Shown piece after piece: positions 9,076 through 18,448 of a DNA stretch of 64,000 nucleotides (position 1 is its first letter; each line of letters starts with the position of its first letter). The DNA is from Nitrospira sp. GTDB taxonomy: Bacteria > Nitrospirota > Nitrospiria > Nitrospirales > Nitrospiraceae. The translations under genes were made by a program, and so were the position numbers. The notes under the pieces are model-generated. The model had not been told where the DNA came from and made no database searches. It saw only the letters and a program-made list of their open reading frames with translations. Location: the NCBI GenBank assembly GCA_019636815.1, contig JAHBWT010000005.1:37342-101341 (forward strand), given 5' to 3'.

Positions 9076-9549
9076 ATGGCCAAACAATCCGTCAACCGAC
9101 TTCCCATTCCACAGTTCATTCCGCGCTACCGTATCGCGCTCGTACCTGAAGGTGGTCACGACGCTCCATATGGTCTTCTTCGAGATTCCGCTGCTGCGGC
9201 TGCGGTGCTGCGCCCATGCTTTGCTGGTCTCGATCGCGAGCAGTTCCTTGTCTGTTGTCTCGATGCCAAGAATGTCAGTATCGGCGTGAACATCGTCTCG
9301 ATTGGGACGCTCACCCTCAGCATTGTGCACCCTCGAGAAGTCTTCAAACCGGCCATTCTCCTCAACGCCTGTGCGATCATTGCCGTCCACAATCATCCGT
9401 CTGGAGATCCCACGCCGAGCGCTGAGGATCGGACACTCACCACACGACTGCGGGAAGCCGGAGAGTTACTGGGCATCAGGCTGCTCGACCATCTCATTCT
9501 CGGTGACGATCGTCACTATAGTTTTGCCGATCAGGGCTGGCCGCTGTGA
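9076..9549 (+). CDS. RadC-like JAB/MPN-domain protein
   Basis: The start is ATG at 9076, preceded by AGGAGG. The 157-residue product is a RadC/JAB (MPN+) domain with the JAMM zinc motif HNHPSGDPTPSAED and the preceding Asn-rich strand NACAIIAVHNHPSG. It lacks the N-terminal helix-hairpin-helix of full-length RadC, as do the short RadC-like proteins common on plasmids and integrative elements. Biochemical function is unknown for this group. It lies beside the T4SS genes but on the opposite strand and is probably part of the same mobile region. Confidence 0.85.
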   Translation: MAKQSVNRLPIPQFIPRYRIALVPEGGHDAPYGLLRDSAAAAAVLRPCFAGLDREQFLVCCLDAKNVSIGVNIVSIGTLTLSIVHPREVFKPAILLNACAIIAVHNHPSGDPTPSAEDRTLTTRLREAGELLGIRLLDHLILGDDRHYSFADQGWPL

Positions 9550-10748
9550 GGCGACAGCGAAAGTCTTGTCGTACTTCCCGTCGATTGTTCTTCTGAGCAG
9601 ATGACGCATGCCGAGACATTCGAAAGATTCCAGGTCCCACCACAAGTGGTGTTCTGCTTCTGACACAGCGGACGCCTAAAAAATAGGCAAGATGCTGACG
9701 AGGCCGTGATACGCTGTCACTCGTATGCTCAAGTCGATTTGTTCACAAGGTTATCCCCAGAAGATGGGTATGACGGACTGGATTTCGTGCCCTCGCTCTC
9801 GTGCTGCGGGGGCAAGGTAGCTCATGGGAAACTTTCCGGTTATTTCTTGCACATACGAGGTAATACGCTTTCTGCAACATTCGGACGGGAACCTCCCATC
9901 CCGGTGCAGCGGAGGGCATCTTGAGGAAAACGTCGCTAGCGCTCCAGACTATTCCGAGGACAGTGATCTTCCAATAAATCGGTTTATGGAAACGTTGGTA
10001 AAATACACGTAATTTAAGAGATTGAGACACGCAAGCCGGTGCCGCTCACTAGGTGCCAAAAATGAGTCGCGTTCAACGGTTTTGAATATTGAGGCGGCAT
10101 CGTCGCTTTTCCTTCCACACTAATACAAGACTCCATCCAACGCGTCTGCCAGCTGAACGGATGGTGGCCCCGTCCGTTCTTAAGCTGCGGAGTTCGATTC
10201 CCTGTCACCTGAGCGGAAAAGAAGATCTCCGCGCACCGGTCGTAAAGTCTGATCAAGAGCGTGGTCGCCAGAAAACACTGTTCTGCTAGATGAACGAGTC
10301 GTTCGTCGCAGTACTATCCTAATGGGAACTACCATGGACCGTATGGATTCACATTCACTCTTCCATGAGGATCTCCTACGTGGGGCGATTGGAACACGTA
10401 GAAAATCCCTAATATCAGGAACATGGACAGAACACCATGTTTGATTTCCAGTTGTGAAAAAGCATTCTATCAAAAGTTAGACCTGTTCGACTTCCGAATA
10501 AAAGTGCTCTACGTAGATTATTTTTGGATAAATCGACGTGTGGGTACGATCACTGATAAGCGTCTACTCACTCATAAGGAATCGAAACAGGCTCTGCGAG
10601 AGAGCGCACAGATTTGCGACAGGACGGGTTTGCCTCTTTGTACAGGTATACCGAAGAGAGTACTTGTTCGTACTCGGTGTTTAGTTATGTGGTCTATCTC
10701 GGGCCAGAGTACTTATAAGGACCAAGGATAGCCAGAAAGCATGCCGGG
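9550..10748. other. 1.2-kb intergenic region upstream of the siderophore operon
   Basis: No convincing gene is seen on either strand; the open frames are short, lack ribosome sites and resemble no family. Structures visible are GCCTA-AAAAA-TAGGC at 9674-9688, a DnaA-box-like stretch (GTTCACAAGGTTATCCCCA) near 9738-9756, and an inverted repeat at 10658-10675. The promoter of the 46-kb operon should lie in its right part. GC falls noticeably here compared with the flanking genes. Confidence 0.5.
10658..10675. promoter_or_regulatory. inverted repeat GAGTAC-N6-GTACTC upstream of the siderophore operon
   Basis: Perfect 6-bp arms around TTGTTC, about 75 bases upstream of the exporter start. A further AGAGTACTTATAAGG copy of the half-site lies near 10707. 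This is a plausible operator or activator site for the operon. It does not match the Fur consensus. Confidence 0.3.
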
Positions 10749-12455
10749 ATGAATCTCATTCAATTTCTTCTTTCTAGATCATGGCGTTTAGTCGGATTGT
10801 CCATTGTGGTTGGCATATTCAGCGGATTGGCGAGTGCCGGAATCATTGCCTTCGTCAATGCTGCGATGGATTCGACAGTGTCTAGTGCGATTGTAGGATG
10901 GAGTTTCCTCGGTTTGGCTATCGTGGTTGTCACATCAAAAGCCTTCTCTGAACTGCTGCTTGTCCGACTTGGTCAGGAAGCCGTTGCTGATTTGCGCATG
11001 CACTTGAGTCGGGAAATCTTAAGTGCGCCACTGCGGCACCTAGAGCAATTAGGTCAGCACCGCTTGCTGGCGACTCTCAATGATGATGCAGATGTCATCG
11101 CCAATGCATATGTACACTTGCCGATCATATGCATCAATGCCGCGACGGTCTTGGGCTGTTTGGCTTACTTGGGGTGGTTATCCTGGCCTCTTCTTGTTGC
11201 AACTCTGATCCTGATGGGCATTGGAGCCGTGATGTTTCTGGCATACCAGCGGAAGGCGTTTCGATACTTTAAGGATGCGCGTGAAACGAACGATACGCTC
11301 TTCCACAATTTTCGGTCGATCCTCACAGGCATCAAGGAACTGAAGTTGCATCGCGAACGCCGCCACGCGTTCATCACGACCGTGCTTCATCCCACGGTCA
11401 CGGCATACAAACGGAACTTCTTGATGGGCATGTGGTTGTATTTGATTGCATCTAGCTGGGGGATGTTTCTGTTCTATGGGGTGATCGGAGGGCTGTTATT
11501 CGTCCTCGCGCCGGGGTTGAATCTTCCTCTCGCGACGGTCACGGGAGCTATGTTGGTTGTTCTCTACATGATGGGACCGTTCGCCCACTTGATGGAGATG
11601 CTTCAGAGCGTAGGCCGCGCCAATGTCGCTCTGAGAAAGGTGCATGACCTGGGATTGTCACTGGCCGAGTCGAGAGATATGGAAAATGGAACGAAAGCCA
11701 GCGCTCCGGCAAAGCATGGCGTGGGTTCATTGCCCGATGAAGAGTGGCAGCGTCTGCAACTGATCCGCGTGACCCACCGTTACTATCGGGAGCACGAAGA
11801 AGGAAGTTTTTGCCTCGGGCCGATCGATCTGACGGTGTCTCGCGGAGAGATCGTCTTTCTCATTGGCGGAAACGGCAGCGGTAAAACGTCGCTTGCACTC
11901 TTGCTCCTCGGCCTCTATACCCCGGAGTCCGGTGAAATTCGGATCGACGACACTCCAATCGATGGAGCCAATCGGGAGCAATATCGGCAGTTATTTTCTG
12001 CTGTGTTCTCGGACTTTCATCTCTTCGAGACTTTATTGGGTCTCTCACATCACGATCTCGATGGTCAGGCGCGAGCCTATCTAGACCGCTTTCAACTCAG
12101 CTCCAAGGTTTCTGCGAAAGACGGAGTTCTCTCGACCTTGGCGCTCTCGCAGGGTCAACGGAAACGATTGGCGCTGTTGACCGCCTATCTCGAAGATCGG
12201 CCGATTTATATCTTCGACGAATGGGCCGCGGATCAAGACCCGATATTTAGGAAGGTGTTCTACACGGAATTGCTTCCTGATCTGAAGGCTCGCGGTAAAA
12301 CGGTGTTCGTGATTACGCATGATGACCACTATTTCTTCGTGGGCGACCGCTGTATCCGGATGGATTTTGGGCAAATCACCAATGTTGCCGACAGGAAGAG
12401 TCACGCGAATGGGTCTCTCGCAGGAAGCGCCGTACTGGCTGTGCCTATCGAATAG
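10749..12455 (+). CDS. cyclic peptide/siderophore ABC exporter (PvdE/SyrD family)
   Basis: A 568-residue half-transporter: an N-terminal six-helix transmembrane domain (about residues 10-300) fused to an ATPase domain. Walker A is GGNGSGKTS near 373-381, the signature is LSQGQRKRLAL near 467, Walker B is RPIYIFDEWAADQDP near 485, and the H-loop is VITHDD. The DEWAADQDP form is characteristic of the PvdE/SyrD cyclic-peptide transporter family, which moves pyoverdine precursor or lipopeptides to the periplasm. As first gene of the operon it should export the acylated precursor for processing by the acylase two genes on. The start has a weak ribosome site. Confidence 0.9.
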   Translation: MNLIQFLLSRSWRLVGLSIVVGIFSGLASAGIIAFVNAAMDSTVSSAIVGWSFLGLAIVVVTSKAFSELLLVRLGQEAVADLRMHLSREILSAPLRHLEQLGQHRLLATLNDDADVIANAYVHLPIICINAATVLGCLAYLGWLSWPLLVATLILMGIGAVMFLAYQRKAFRYFKDARETNDTLFHNFRSILTGIKELKLHRERRHAFITTVLHPTVTAYKRNFLMGMWLYLIASSWGMFLFYGVIGGLLFVLAPGLNLPLATVTGAMLVVLYMMGPFAHLMEMLQSVGRANVALRKVHDLGLSLAESRDMENGTKASAPAKHGVGSLPDEEWQRLQLIRVTHRYYREHEEGSFCLGPIDLTVSRGEIVFLIGGNGSGKTSLALLLLGLYTPESGEIRIDDTPIDGANREQYRQLFSAVFSDFHLFETLLGLSHHDLDGQARAYLDRFQLSSKVSAKDGVLSTLALSQGQRKRLALLTAYLEDRPIYIFDEWAADQDPIFRKVFYTELLPDLKARGKTVFVITHDDHYFFVGDRCIRMDFGQITNVADRKSHANGSLAGSAVLAVPIE

Positions 12456-12467
12456 GAGGAGGCTCCC

Positions 12468-13871
12468 ATGATCGTTCCGTTCGATGAAACGTGGCGTGAC
12501 TTGCCTACGGCTGTGGATACATCGTGTGACGAGTTGGAGGCAGATCCTTATCTGGAAAGGCAGGTTGCGCGAGAATCGAATGCCCGGAGTTATCCGCGCC
12601 GCCTCCCGGTAGCCTTACGGAAAGGCACAGGGATTTATGTACAGGACACGAAGGACCATACGTATATCGACTGTCTGGCTGGCGCCGGAGCGTTGGCACT
12701 GGGGCATAACCATCCGGTTGTCGTCAATGCCATCCAGCAAGCGCTGCATGAAAAGCTTCCATTCCAAACTCTGGATCTCACCACACCTGTCAAGGATGAG
12801 TTCATCAAGCGGTTATTGATGTGTTTGCCGGAATCGTTCGCAGGTGACGCCCGCATACAATTCTGCGGTCCGTCTGGTGCCGATGCCACCGAGGCTGCCG
12901 TCAAGCTCGTCAAGACCGCGACGGGACGCCGCACCATCCTGTCGTTCCATGGGGGCTATCATGGCATGACGAATGGAGCGTTAAGTCTCACGGGGTGTCT
13001 CTCACCCAAAGAGGCGGTGCCTGGGCTGATGGCGGACGTTCATTTTTTGCCCTTTCCCTACGAATATCGATGTCCATTCGGAACCGGGGGCGAAGAGGGA
13101 CAACGCTTGTCCAGTCGATACATTGAACGACTGCTCGATGATCCGAACAGCGGTATCGTGATGCCCGCGGCGATGATTGTCGAGGTTGTGCAGGGGGAAG
13201 GGGGGGTCATTCCCGCTCCCGATGACTGGCTACGCGAAATCCGGCGGATCACGAGTGAGCGAAAGATCCCATTGATCATCGATGAAGTGCAAACGGGATT
13301 AGGACGGACCGGCGCGCTCTTCGGTTTCGAGCGGGCCGGCATCATCCCGGATGTGCTCCTGTTGTCGAAGGCAATCGGTGGAGGACTGCCCTTGAGCGTG
13401 GTGCTGTACAAGTCGGAATTGGACCGCTGGTCGGCTGGCGCACATGCGGGCACATTTCGTGGCAATCAATTGGCCATGGCGGCGGGAATCGCCACCATGA
13501 AATTCATTCAAGAAAACGGACTCGATCAACACGCGGCTGCCATGGGAGAGCGGCTGGTCGAGCGGCTTCGCCAGATGCAGCGTGAGTGTCCCATCGTGGG
13601 AGATATCCGCGGACGCGGACTCATGATCGGTGTGGAGATCGTCGACCCATTTGCGGAGCCGGACCACAGAGGAATCTATCCTGCCGACGCCGCGATGGCA
13701 CGCAATATTCAGGCGCAGGCGCTACGTCGAGGATTAATCGTTGAGTTGGGAGGGCGCCATGACGTCGTGGTTCGTTTTCTCCCACCCTTGATTGTCACAG
13801 CAGAAGAAATCGACATGATTGCAAGTATATTCGCAGACGCGATCAAGTCGGCACAACGAGCGCTGGTATGA
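12468..13871 (+). CDS. diaminobutyrate--2-oxoglutarate aminotransferase (PvdH-like)
   Basis: A 467-residue class III PLP-dependent aminotransferase. It shows SFHGGYHGMTNGALSLTG, the PLP-binding aspartate in IIDEVQTGLGRTG and the Schiff-base lysine at residue 301 in LLSKAIGGGLP. The family (PvdH, EctB, Dat) converts aspartate semialdehyde to L-2,4-diaminobutyrate with glutamate as amino donor. This fits two downstream adenylation domains predicted to use Dab, so the gene is probably a dedicated precursor supplier. A strong AGGAGG precedes the ATG, and it begins 12 bases after the exporter stop. Confidence 0.9.
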   Translation: MIVPFDETWRDLPTAVDTSCDELEADPYLERQVARESNARSYPRRLPVALRKGTGIYVQDTKDHTYIDCLAGAGALALGHNHPVVVNAIQQALHEKLPFQTLDLTTPVKDEFIKRLLMCLPESFAGDARIQFCGPSGADATEAAVKLVKTATGRRTILSFHGGYHGMTNGALSLTGCLSPKEAVPGLMADVHFLPFPYEYRCPFGTGGEEGQRLSSRYIERLLDDPNSGIVMPAAMIVEVVQGEGGVIPAPDDWLREIRRITSERKIPLIIDEVQTGLGRTGALFGFERAGIIPDVLLLSKAIGGGLPLSVVLYKSELDRWSAGAHAGTFRGNQLAMAAGIATMKFIQENGLDQHAAAMGERLVERLRQMQRECPIVGDIRGRGLMIGVEIVDPFAEPDHRGIYPADAAMARNIQAQALRRGLIVELGGRHDVVVRFLPPLIVTAEEIDMIASIFADAIKSAQRALV

Positions 13872-16297
13872 ACCGCGCGGTTCGAATTGTGATCATTGTG
13901 GTCATTCTTGGGGCAGCCACAGCAGGAATAGGAGGCTTCATGATACTTCGCGCCTCTCTCCCTGTGCTGGACGGAACAGTGGCAGTAGAGGGACTGACCG
14001 CCGCAGTTTCCGTAACGGCCGATGAGTATGGGGTCCCAACGATCGTTGCTGAGTCGCGGTTAGACGCCTTTCGAGCATTGGGGTATGTGACAGCGCGCGA
14101 CCGCCTCTTTCAGATGGATCTGTTGCGACGAGGAGCGGCAGGACAATTAGCGGAAGTGGTGGGAAGGGCTGGTGTGGAAAACGATATCCGGCAGCGACGG
14201 CTCGGGTTGCAGCAAGTAGCGCAGGCGGTTGCCGCGCAATTACCACATGAACAACGCCAAGTCGTAGATGCCTATACCCAAGGCGTCAATGATTTTATCA
14301 GGCAAACGACGACATTCCCCTTCGAATTTATGTTGCTGAGCTACAGACCTCAGCTCTGGCGTCCGGAGGATTCCGTGCTTGCGATGCTGGCAATGTTTCA
14401 AGCGCTGAATTTGTACGATGACGATGAACGGATGCGTACGGTAATGGCGCAGACTTTGCCGCCGAAAGTCCTGTCGTTTTTATTGCCGGATATCGATCTC
14501 TATACCGATGCATTTTTGCATGATACCGAGCCGGACCAGTTTCAGCTTTCTATACCAGTTGAAGAATTGCTGGCGGTTCGTCAACTCGTTGGAGCAGAAC
14601 CTGATGACCATGCACACGTCATTCGCCAAGAAAAGCCGACCATTGGATCAAACGGCTGGGTGCTTGCGGGTAGTCGTACGGCAGATGGTCGAGCGGTACT
14701 TGCCAACGATATGCATTGGGATATGGCCGTCCCCAATATCTGGTATCGCGCCCGCCTCAGATACGAGAACATCGACTTAATGGGCCTCGTGATTCCAGGA
14801 ATTCCGGTCGTGATCGTCGGTAGTAATAGCCGGGTAGCCTGGGGCTTCACGAATATCGAGGGAGATTTCGTCGATCTCGTCCGTCTCGAGCTGAATCCTC
14901 ATGACGTCCATCAATATAAAACGCCGGACGGGTGGCGTCGTTTTGAGGAGAGACAAGAGGTCATCAAAGTCAAAGGGGCGCCCGATGAAGTCGTGGACTG
15001 TACGGATTCTATATGGGGACCTGTGGCTGATCAGCCGCTCCTCGGCGAACCGGTCGCCGTCAGTTGGACCGGACGGGATCCGGATGCTGTCGACATCGGA
15101 CTGGTCCAGATGGATCGTGTGCAAACGGTGAACGAAGCTATTGGCGTTCTCAATCGGGCAAAGGGACCCGCCAATAATGTGTTACTCGCAGATGCAGATG
15201 GACACATTGCATGGACCTACACCGGCCGGATCCCGATTCGTCGCGGGTTTGATGGTTCAATAAGCGTTTCTTGGGCAGATGGGGAAAAGGGGTGGGCGGG
15301 ATATGTAGCGGCAGAAGAGCTGCCTCATATCATCGACCCACCGTCAGGATTCATCGTCAGTGCCAATCAGCGCATGCTCGAGCATTATCCGCATCCCATC
15401 GGTCATGCTTTCGCCGGCGGATATCGCGCCTATCGAATTACTGAACGGTTGCGAGATATGCACCGAGCGAAAGAAGCGGATCTTTTTCAGATCCAATTGG
15501 ACACAAGGAGTGAATTCTATGAATTCTATAGACGGATTGCGCGTGAAGTTCTGACCGACAACGCCATTCGGAACGATCTGTCTCTTACTCCTGTACGCCA
15601 TACCATCGATGCCTGGAACGGACGAGCCGATATCGAGAGCGTGGGATACGGTTTTTTGATTCAATTCAGAACCATCTTGATTCAATCCGTATTTGCACCA
15701 TTCTTGGCTCGATGCATTGAGGAGTATCGGTACTGTGCCTATGGGGTGAATGAAACTTCGTTGCGTGCGTTATTGACTGCTCAAGTGCCAGCACTGGCTC
15801 CAGGAGATGATGGTTCCCATGACTGGCAATCATTTCTCATTGCAGCGTTGAAACGCAATTGGCATGAATTACAGGAGAATTACGATGGCCCTTCGCCGGA
15901 CCAACTGACCTGGGGCCAGATGAACCGCGTGGTTATTCGCCATCCTCTGAGTGGAGTGATTCCAGGGCTCTCGCCGTTGCTCGACATGCCGGAGATTGAA
16001 TCGCCTGGCTGCGGGTCCTGTGTCCGTGTCATGAGTAAAAAGGTAGCAGCCAGTGAGCGATTAGTGATTTCGCCTGGACACCCGGAAGACGCCCTTTGGC
16101 ATATGCCGGGCGGCCAGTCCGGCCATCCGCTCTCGCTCCATTATCGCGATCAACAGCAGGCATGGAGCATGGGAAAGGCCCTGCCTTTTGAGGGATCTTC
16201 CTCTCGTCATGCCCTGACATTGGTTCCAGCGATGCCCACGAAATCCAATGCGCGTCTGACTCCGACGAGTGCGTCCATGCAGCACAACATCCACTAA
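13868..16297 (+). CDS. penicillin acylase family Ntn-hydrolase (PvdQ-like deacylase)
   Basis: An 809-residue precursor that overlaps the aminotransferase by four bases (ATGA). It has an N-terminal membrane anchor or signal (residues 5-28), an alpha-chain region ([32 protein letters not shown]) and the autocatalytic Ntn serine at residue 261 in [11 protein letters not shown]. It should be cleaved before Ser261 into alpha and beta chains. PvdQ in this family removes the fatty acid from acylated pyoverdine precursor in the periplasm. The operon also has a fatty-acyl-AMP ligase loading domain, so the same acylate-export-deacylate logic is likely. Lactone quenching is an alternative family activity but fits the context less well. 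Confidence 0.9.
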   Translation: MNRAVRIVIIVVILGAATAGIGGFMILRASLPVLDGTVAVEGLTAAVSVTADEYGVPTIVAESRLDAFRALGYVTARDRLFQMDLLRRGAAGQLAEVVGRAGVENDIRQRRLGLQQVAQAVAAQLPHEQRQVVDAYTQGVNDFIRQTTTFPFEFMLLSYRPQLWRPEDSVLAMLAMFQALNLYDDDERMRTVMAQTLPPKVLSFLLPDIDLYTDAFLHDTEPDQFQLSIPVEELLAVRQLVGAEPDDHAHVIRQEKPTIGSNGWVLAGSRTADGRAVLANDMHWDMAVPNIWYRARLRYENIDLMGLVIPGIPVVIVGSNSRVAWGFTNIEGDFVDLVRLELNPHDVHQYKTPDGWRRFEERQEVIKVKGAPDEVVDCTDSIWGPVADQPLLGEPVAVSWTGRDPDAVDIGLVQMDRVQTVNEAIGVLNRAKGPANNVLLADADGHIAWTYTGRIPIRRGFDGSISVSWADGEKGWAGYVAAEELPHIIDPPSGFIVSANQRMLEHYPHPIGHAFAGGYRAYRITERLRDMHRAKEADLFQIQLDTRSEFYEFYRRIAREVLTDNAIRNDLSLTPVRHTIDAWNGRADIESVGYGFLIQFRTILIQSVFAPFLARCIEEYRYCAYGVNETSLRALLTAQVPALAPGDDGSHDWQSFLIAALKRNWHELQENYDGPSPDQLTWGQMNRVVIRHPLSGVIPGLSPLLDMPEIESPGCGSCVRVMSKKVAASERLVISPGHPEDALWHMPGGQSGHPLSLHYRDQQQAWSMGKALPFEGSSSRHALTLVPAMPTKSNARLTPTSASMQHNIH

Positions 16298-16322
16298 TAA
16301 ACATATATCAAGGAAGGAAGTT

Positions 16323-16559
16323 ATGAGTCGCGATGAACAAGAAGATACAACGATTTACAAAGTGGTCGTGAATCACGAAGAACAATATTCCATCTGGCCG
16401 GAGTACAAAGCTAATCCCTTGGGATGGCGTGATGCGGGGAAGACGGGGCTCAAGCCGGAATGCCTGGAGTACATCAACGAAGTGTGGACCGATATGCGTC
16501 CATTAAGCCTGAGGAAATGGATGGAGGAACAGGCCAAGACGAAAGAGGCGGCGGTGTGA
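16323..16559 (+). CDS. MbtH family NRPS accessory protein
   Basis: A 78-residue protein started by ATG at 16323 after AAGGAAGGAAG. It has the full MbtH signature: [18 protein letters not shown], and [13 protein letters not shown] with the conserved tryptophans. MbtH proteins bind adenylation domains and are needed for their solubility or activity. It lies ahead of all the synthetase genes it should serve; its stop overlaps the start of the thioesterase. Confidence 0.95.
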   Translation: MSRDEQEDTTIYKVVVNHEEQYSIWPEYKANPLGWRDAGKTGLKPECLEYINEVWTDMRPLSLRKWMEEQAKTKEAAV

Positions 16560-17368
16560 GAACAACCGTGGCTCGCTCATCACAATGGATTGTACCCTCT
16601 CGCAAAAATGGCAGTCTGCGACTGTTCTGTATTCCCTACGCCGGTGGCGGGCCGTCTGTATTTAGATCCTGGTCCGAGCACCTGCCGGTCGATGTCGAGG
16701 TCTGCGCAGTGCACGTTCCTGGGCGTGAAACCCGTGTCAATGAACCGGCAATCGGTGATTTGATGTGTCTCGTCCGGGAATTGAGTAAGGCGATCGAACC
16801 CTATCTCGACCTCCCTTATGCTCTGTTCGGTCATAGCGTTGGAGGATTGGTCAGTTTCGAATTGGCGCGTGAATTGCGTCGTCGGTATGGAGTGGAACCG
16901 TTCCACCTCTTCATATCAGGCTGTCCCGCGCCACAACTGCGGGAGACTGATCCGATGTACGATCTGCCGGAGGCTGAATTCTTGGCGCGCTTGCAGCAAC
17001 TGAACGGGACGCCACCGGAAGTGATGAGTCATCCAGAATTGATGGCACTCATGGTACCGACCTTGCGGGCGGATTTCTCGTTGCGCGACACCTACCGCTA
17101 CCACGGAGAGCCACCGTTGACCTGTCCCATTTCAGCATTCGGCGGCACGCAGGATGCAGACGTGGGCCATGAAAAATTGGAAGGGTGGCGCGAACACACC
17201 ACGGCCCGCTTTCACGTGCGTTTGTTTCAAGGGAATCATTTTTTTCTGCGCACGGCGCAGGAACCGGTGCTCGAAACCCTCACGGCCTCGTTGAATTATG
17301 CCCGTGAAGTCGCTGTACCAACGCAGTCCTGTTCCACGAGGAGCATGTCTGCGGAGCAGGTATCCTGA
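16556..17368 (+). CDS. type II thioesterase (TEII)
   Basis: A 270-residue alpha/beta hydrolase of the GrsT/PvdG group. The nucleophile motif is GHSVGG (Ser94), followed by FGGTQDADV and the histidine motif GNHFFL. The GTG start at 16556 overlaps the MbtH stop (GTGA) and is chosen because the longer open frame runs through mbtH. TEII enzymes clear misprimed acyl groups from carrier proteins and restore stalled assembly lines. It is distinct from the C-terminal thioesterase domain of the last synthetase, which releases the product. Confidence 0.92.
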   Translation: MRTTVARSSQWIVPSRKNGSLRLFCIPYAGGGPSVFRSWSEHLPVDVEVCAVHVPGRETRVNEPAIGDLMCLVRELSKAIEPYLDLPYALFGHSVGGLVSFELARELRRRYGVEPFHLFISGCPAPQLRETDPMYDLPEAEFLARLQQLNGTPPEVMSHPELMALMVPTLRADFSLRDTYRYHGEPPLTCPISAFGGTQDADVGHEKLEGWREHTTARFHVRLFQGNHFFLRTAQEPVLETLTASLNYAREVAVPTQSCSTRSMSAEQVS

Positions 17369-17425
17369 GTCGATGGATGATGATGCACGACTAAACAGTA
17401 TGACTATTGGTTGGGAGGAGCCGCG

Positions 17426-18439
17426 ATGATCTCTTCTAGCGATATCACCTCGATGGCGTCCCCGCTGTTGGCTAAAAGTTTTTTCCCCTCTGATCGCCGA
17501 CTTCCGCTGGTGGTGAGTCCGACCGGCGAGCGCAAGCTCGAAATCGTCGAAGCAGCCCTTCGTGATGAGGTGCAGGCTCATCTCTCGAAGGTCGGCGGAA
17601 TATTGTTTCGAGGATTTCCTGTCGATTCCACGGAGGCCTTTGAGCGGCTGGTCAAAAGCGTGACTCCGGATCTGTTGGGGTATGAATTTCGATCGACGCC
17701 GCGTTCGCATGTCAACAATCGGATTTATACGTCGACGGAATATCCGGCCCATCAACATATTCCCCTCCATAATGAAAACGCCTACACGACTGAATGGCCG
17801 ATGAAGATCTGGTTCTACTGCGCACAGTCTGCTCAAGAGGGAGGCATGACGCCTATCGCAGACAGCCGCGAAGTCTTCAATCGCATGCCGGCCAAGATCA
17901 AAGATCGTTTCACCGAAAAAAGGGTCATGTATGTGCGGAACTATGGGAACGGACTCGATCTCCCTTGGCAGAAGGTCTTCAACACGTCCAATCGAACCGA
18001 AGTGGATCAATTTTGCAAGCGGGCTGGTATTCAACAGGAATGGAAAGAGGACGGTGAATTGCGTACACGCCACGTCTGTCAGGCGATCGCGGTGCATCCG
18101 AAGACGAGAGAAACGGTGTGGTTCAATCAGGCCCATCTGTTCCATGTCTCGAACCTTGAGCCGTCTGTGCAGGAGTCCTTGCTGGCAGTCGTGGCCGAGG
18201 AAGATCTCCCGCGGCAGACCTACTATGGAGATGGCACGCCGATCGAAGACTCCGTGCTGGAGGACATTCGAGAGGTCTATCGGACGGTCGCCGTTCAATT
18301 TCCCTGGCAAGACGGGGATGTAATGTTGCTGGATAACATGTTGGCCGCCCATGGACGGACGCCATTCAAGGGCCCGCGCAAAGTGCTGGTGGCCATGGCC
18401 GAACCATGTTCCGCAACGCGAGAGGGGCGATTGGTCTAA
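17426..18439 (+). CDS. SyrP-like TauD-family Fe(II)/2-oxoglutarate amino-acid beta-hydroxylase
   Basis: A 337-residue TauD/TfdA-fold enzyme. Its metal ligands are H115 and E117 in LHNENAY and the distal H309 in AAHGRTPF; the co-substrate arginine is probably R318. The HNEN form and length match SyrP and the siderophore aspartate beta-hydroxylases, which act on Asp tethered to an NRPS carrier. Two downstream modules are predicted to load Asp, so the expected product is beta-hydroxyaspartate, a bidentate iron ligand. The Asn module is a second possible target. Start is ATG at 17426 after GGGAGGA. Confidence 0.87.
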   Translation: MISSSDITSMASPLLAKSFFPSDRRLPLVVSPTGERKLEIVEAALRDEVQAHLSKVGGILFRGFPVDSTEAFERLVKSVTPDLLGYEFRSTPRSHVNNRIYTSTEYPAHQHIPLHNENAYTTEWPMKIWFYCAQSAQEGGMTPIADSREVFNRMPAKIKDRFTEKRVMYVRNYGNGLDLPWQKVFNTSNRTEVDQFCKRAGIQQEWKEDGELRTRHVCQAIAVHPKTRETVWFNQAHLFHVSNLEPSVQESLLAVVAEEDLPRQTYYGDGTPIEDSVLEDIREVYRTVAVQFPWQDGDVMLLDNMLAAHGRTPFKGPRKVLVAMAEPCSATREGRLV

Positions 18440-18448
18440 CTATCCATC

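Noticed and set aside
9738..9756. Plasmid replication origin based on a DnaA-box-like sequence
   Set aside because: Only one imperfect box, no iterons and no rep gene nearby.
10165..10215. tRNA 3'-end-like stretch (GAGTTCGATTCCCTG)
   Set aside because: The T-arm stem has a mismatch, there is no CCA-ready acceptor end and no D or anticodon arm fits upstream; possibly chance or an old attachment relic.
10423..10731. 102-codon plus-strand open frame upstream of the exporter
   Set aside because: No ribosome site, AT-rich biased composition and no recognisable family; it overlaps the likely promoter region.
17132..18352. 406-codon minus-strand open frame
   Set aside because: It is antisense to the hydroxylase gene, has no family resemblance and would break a compact operon.
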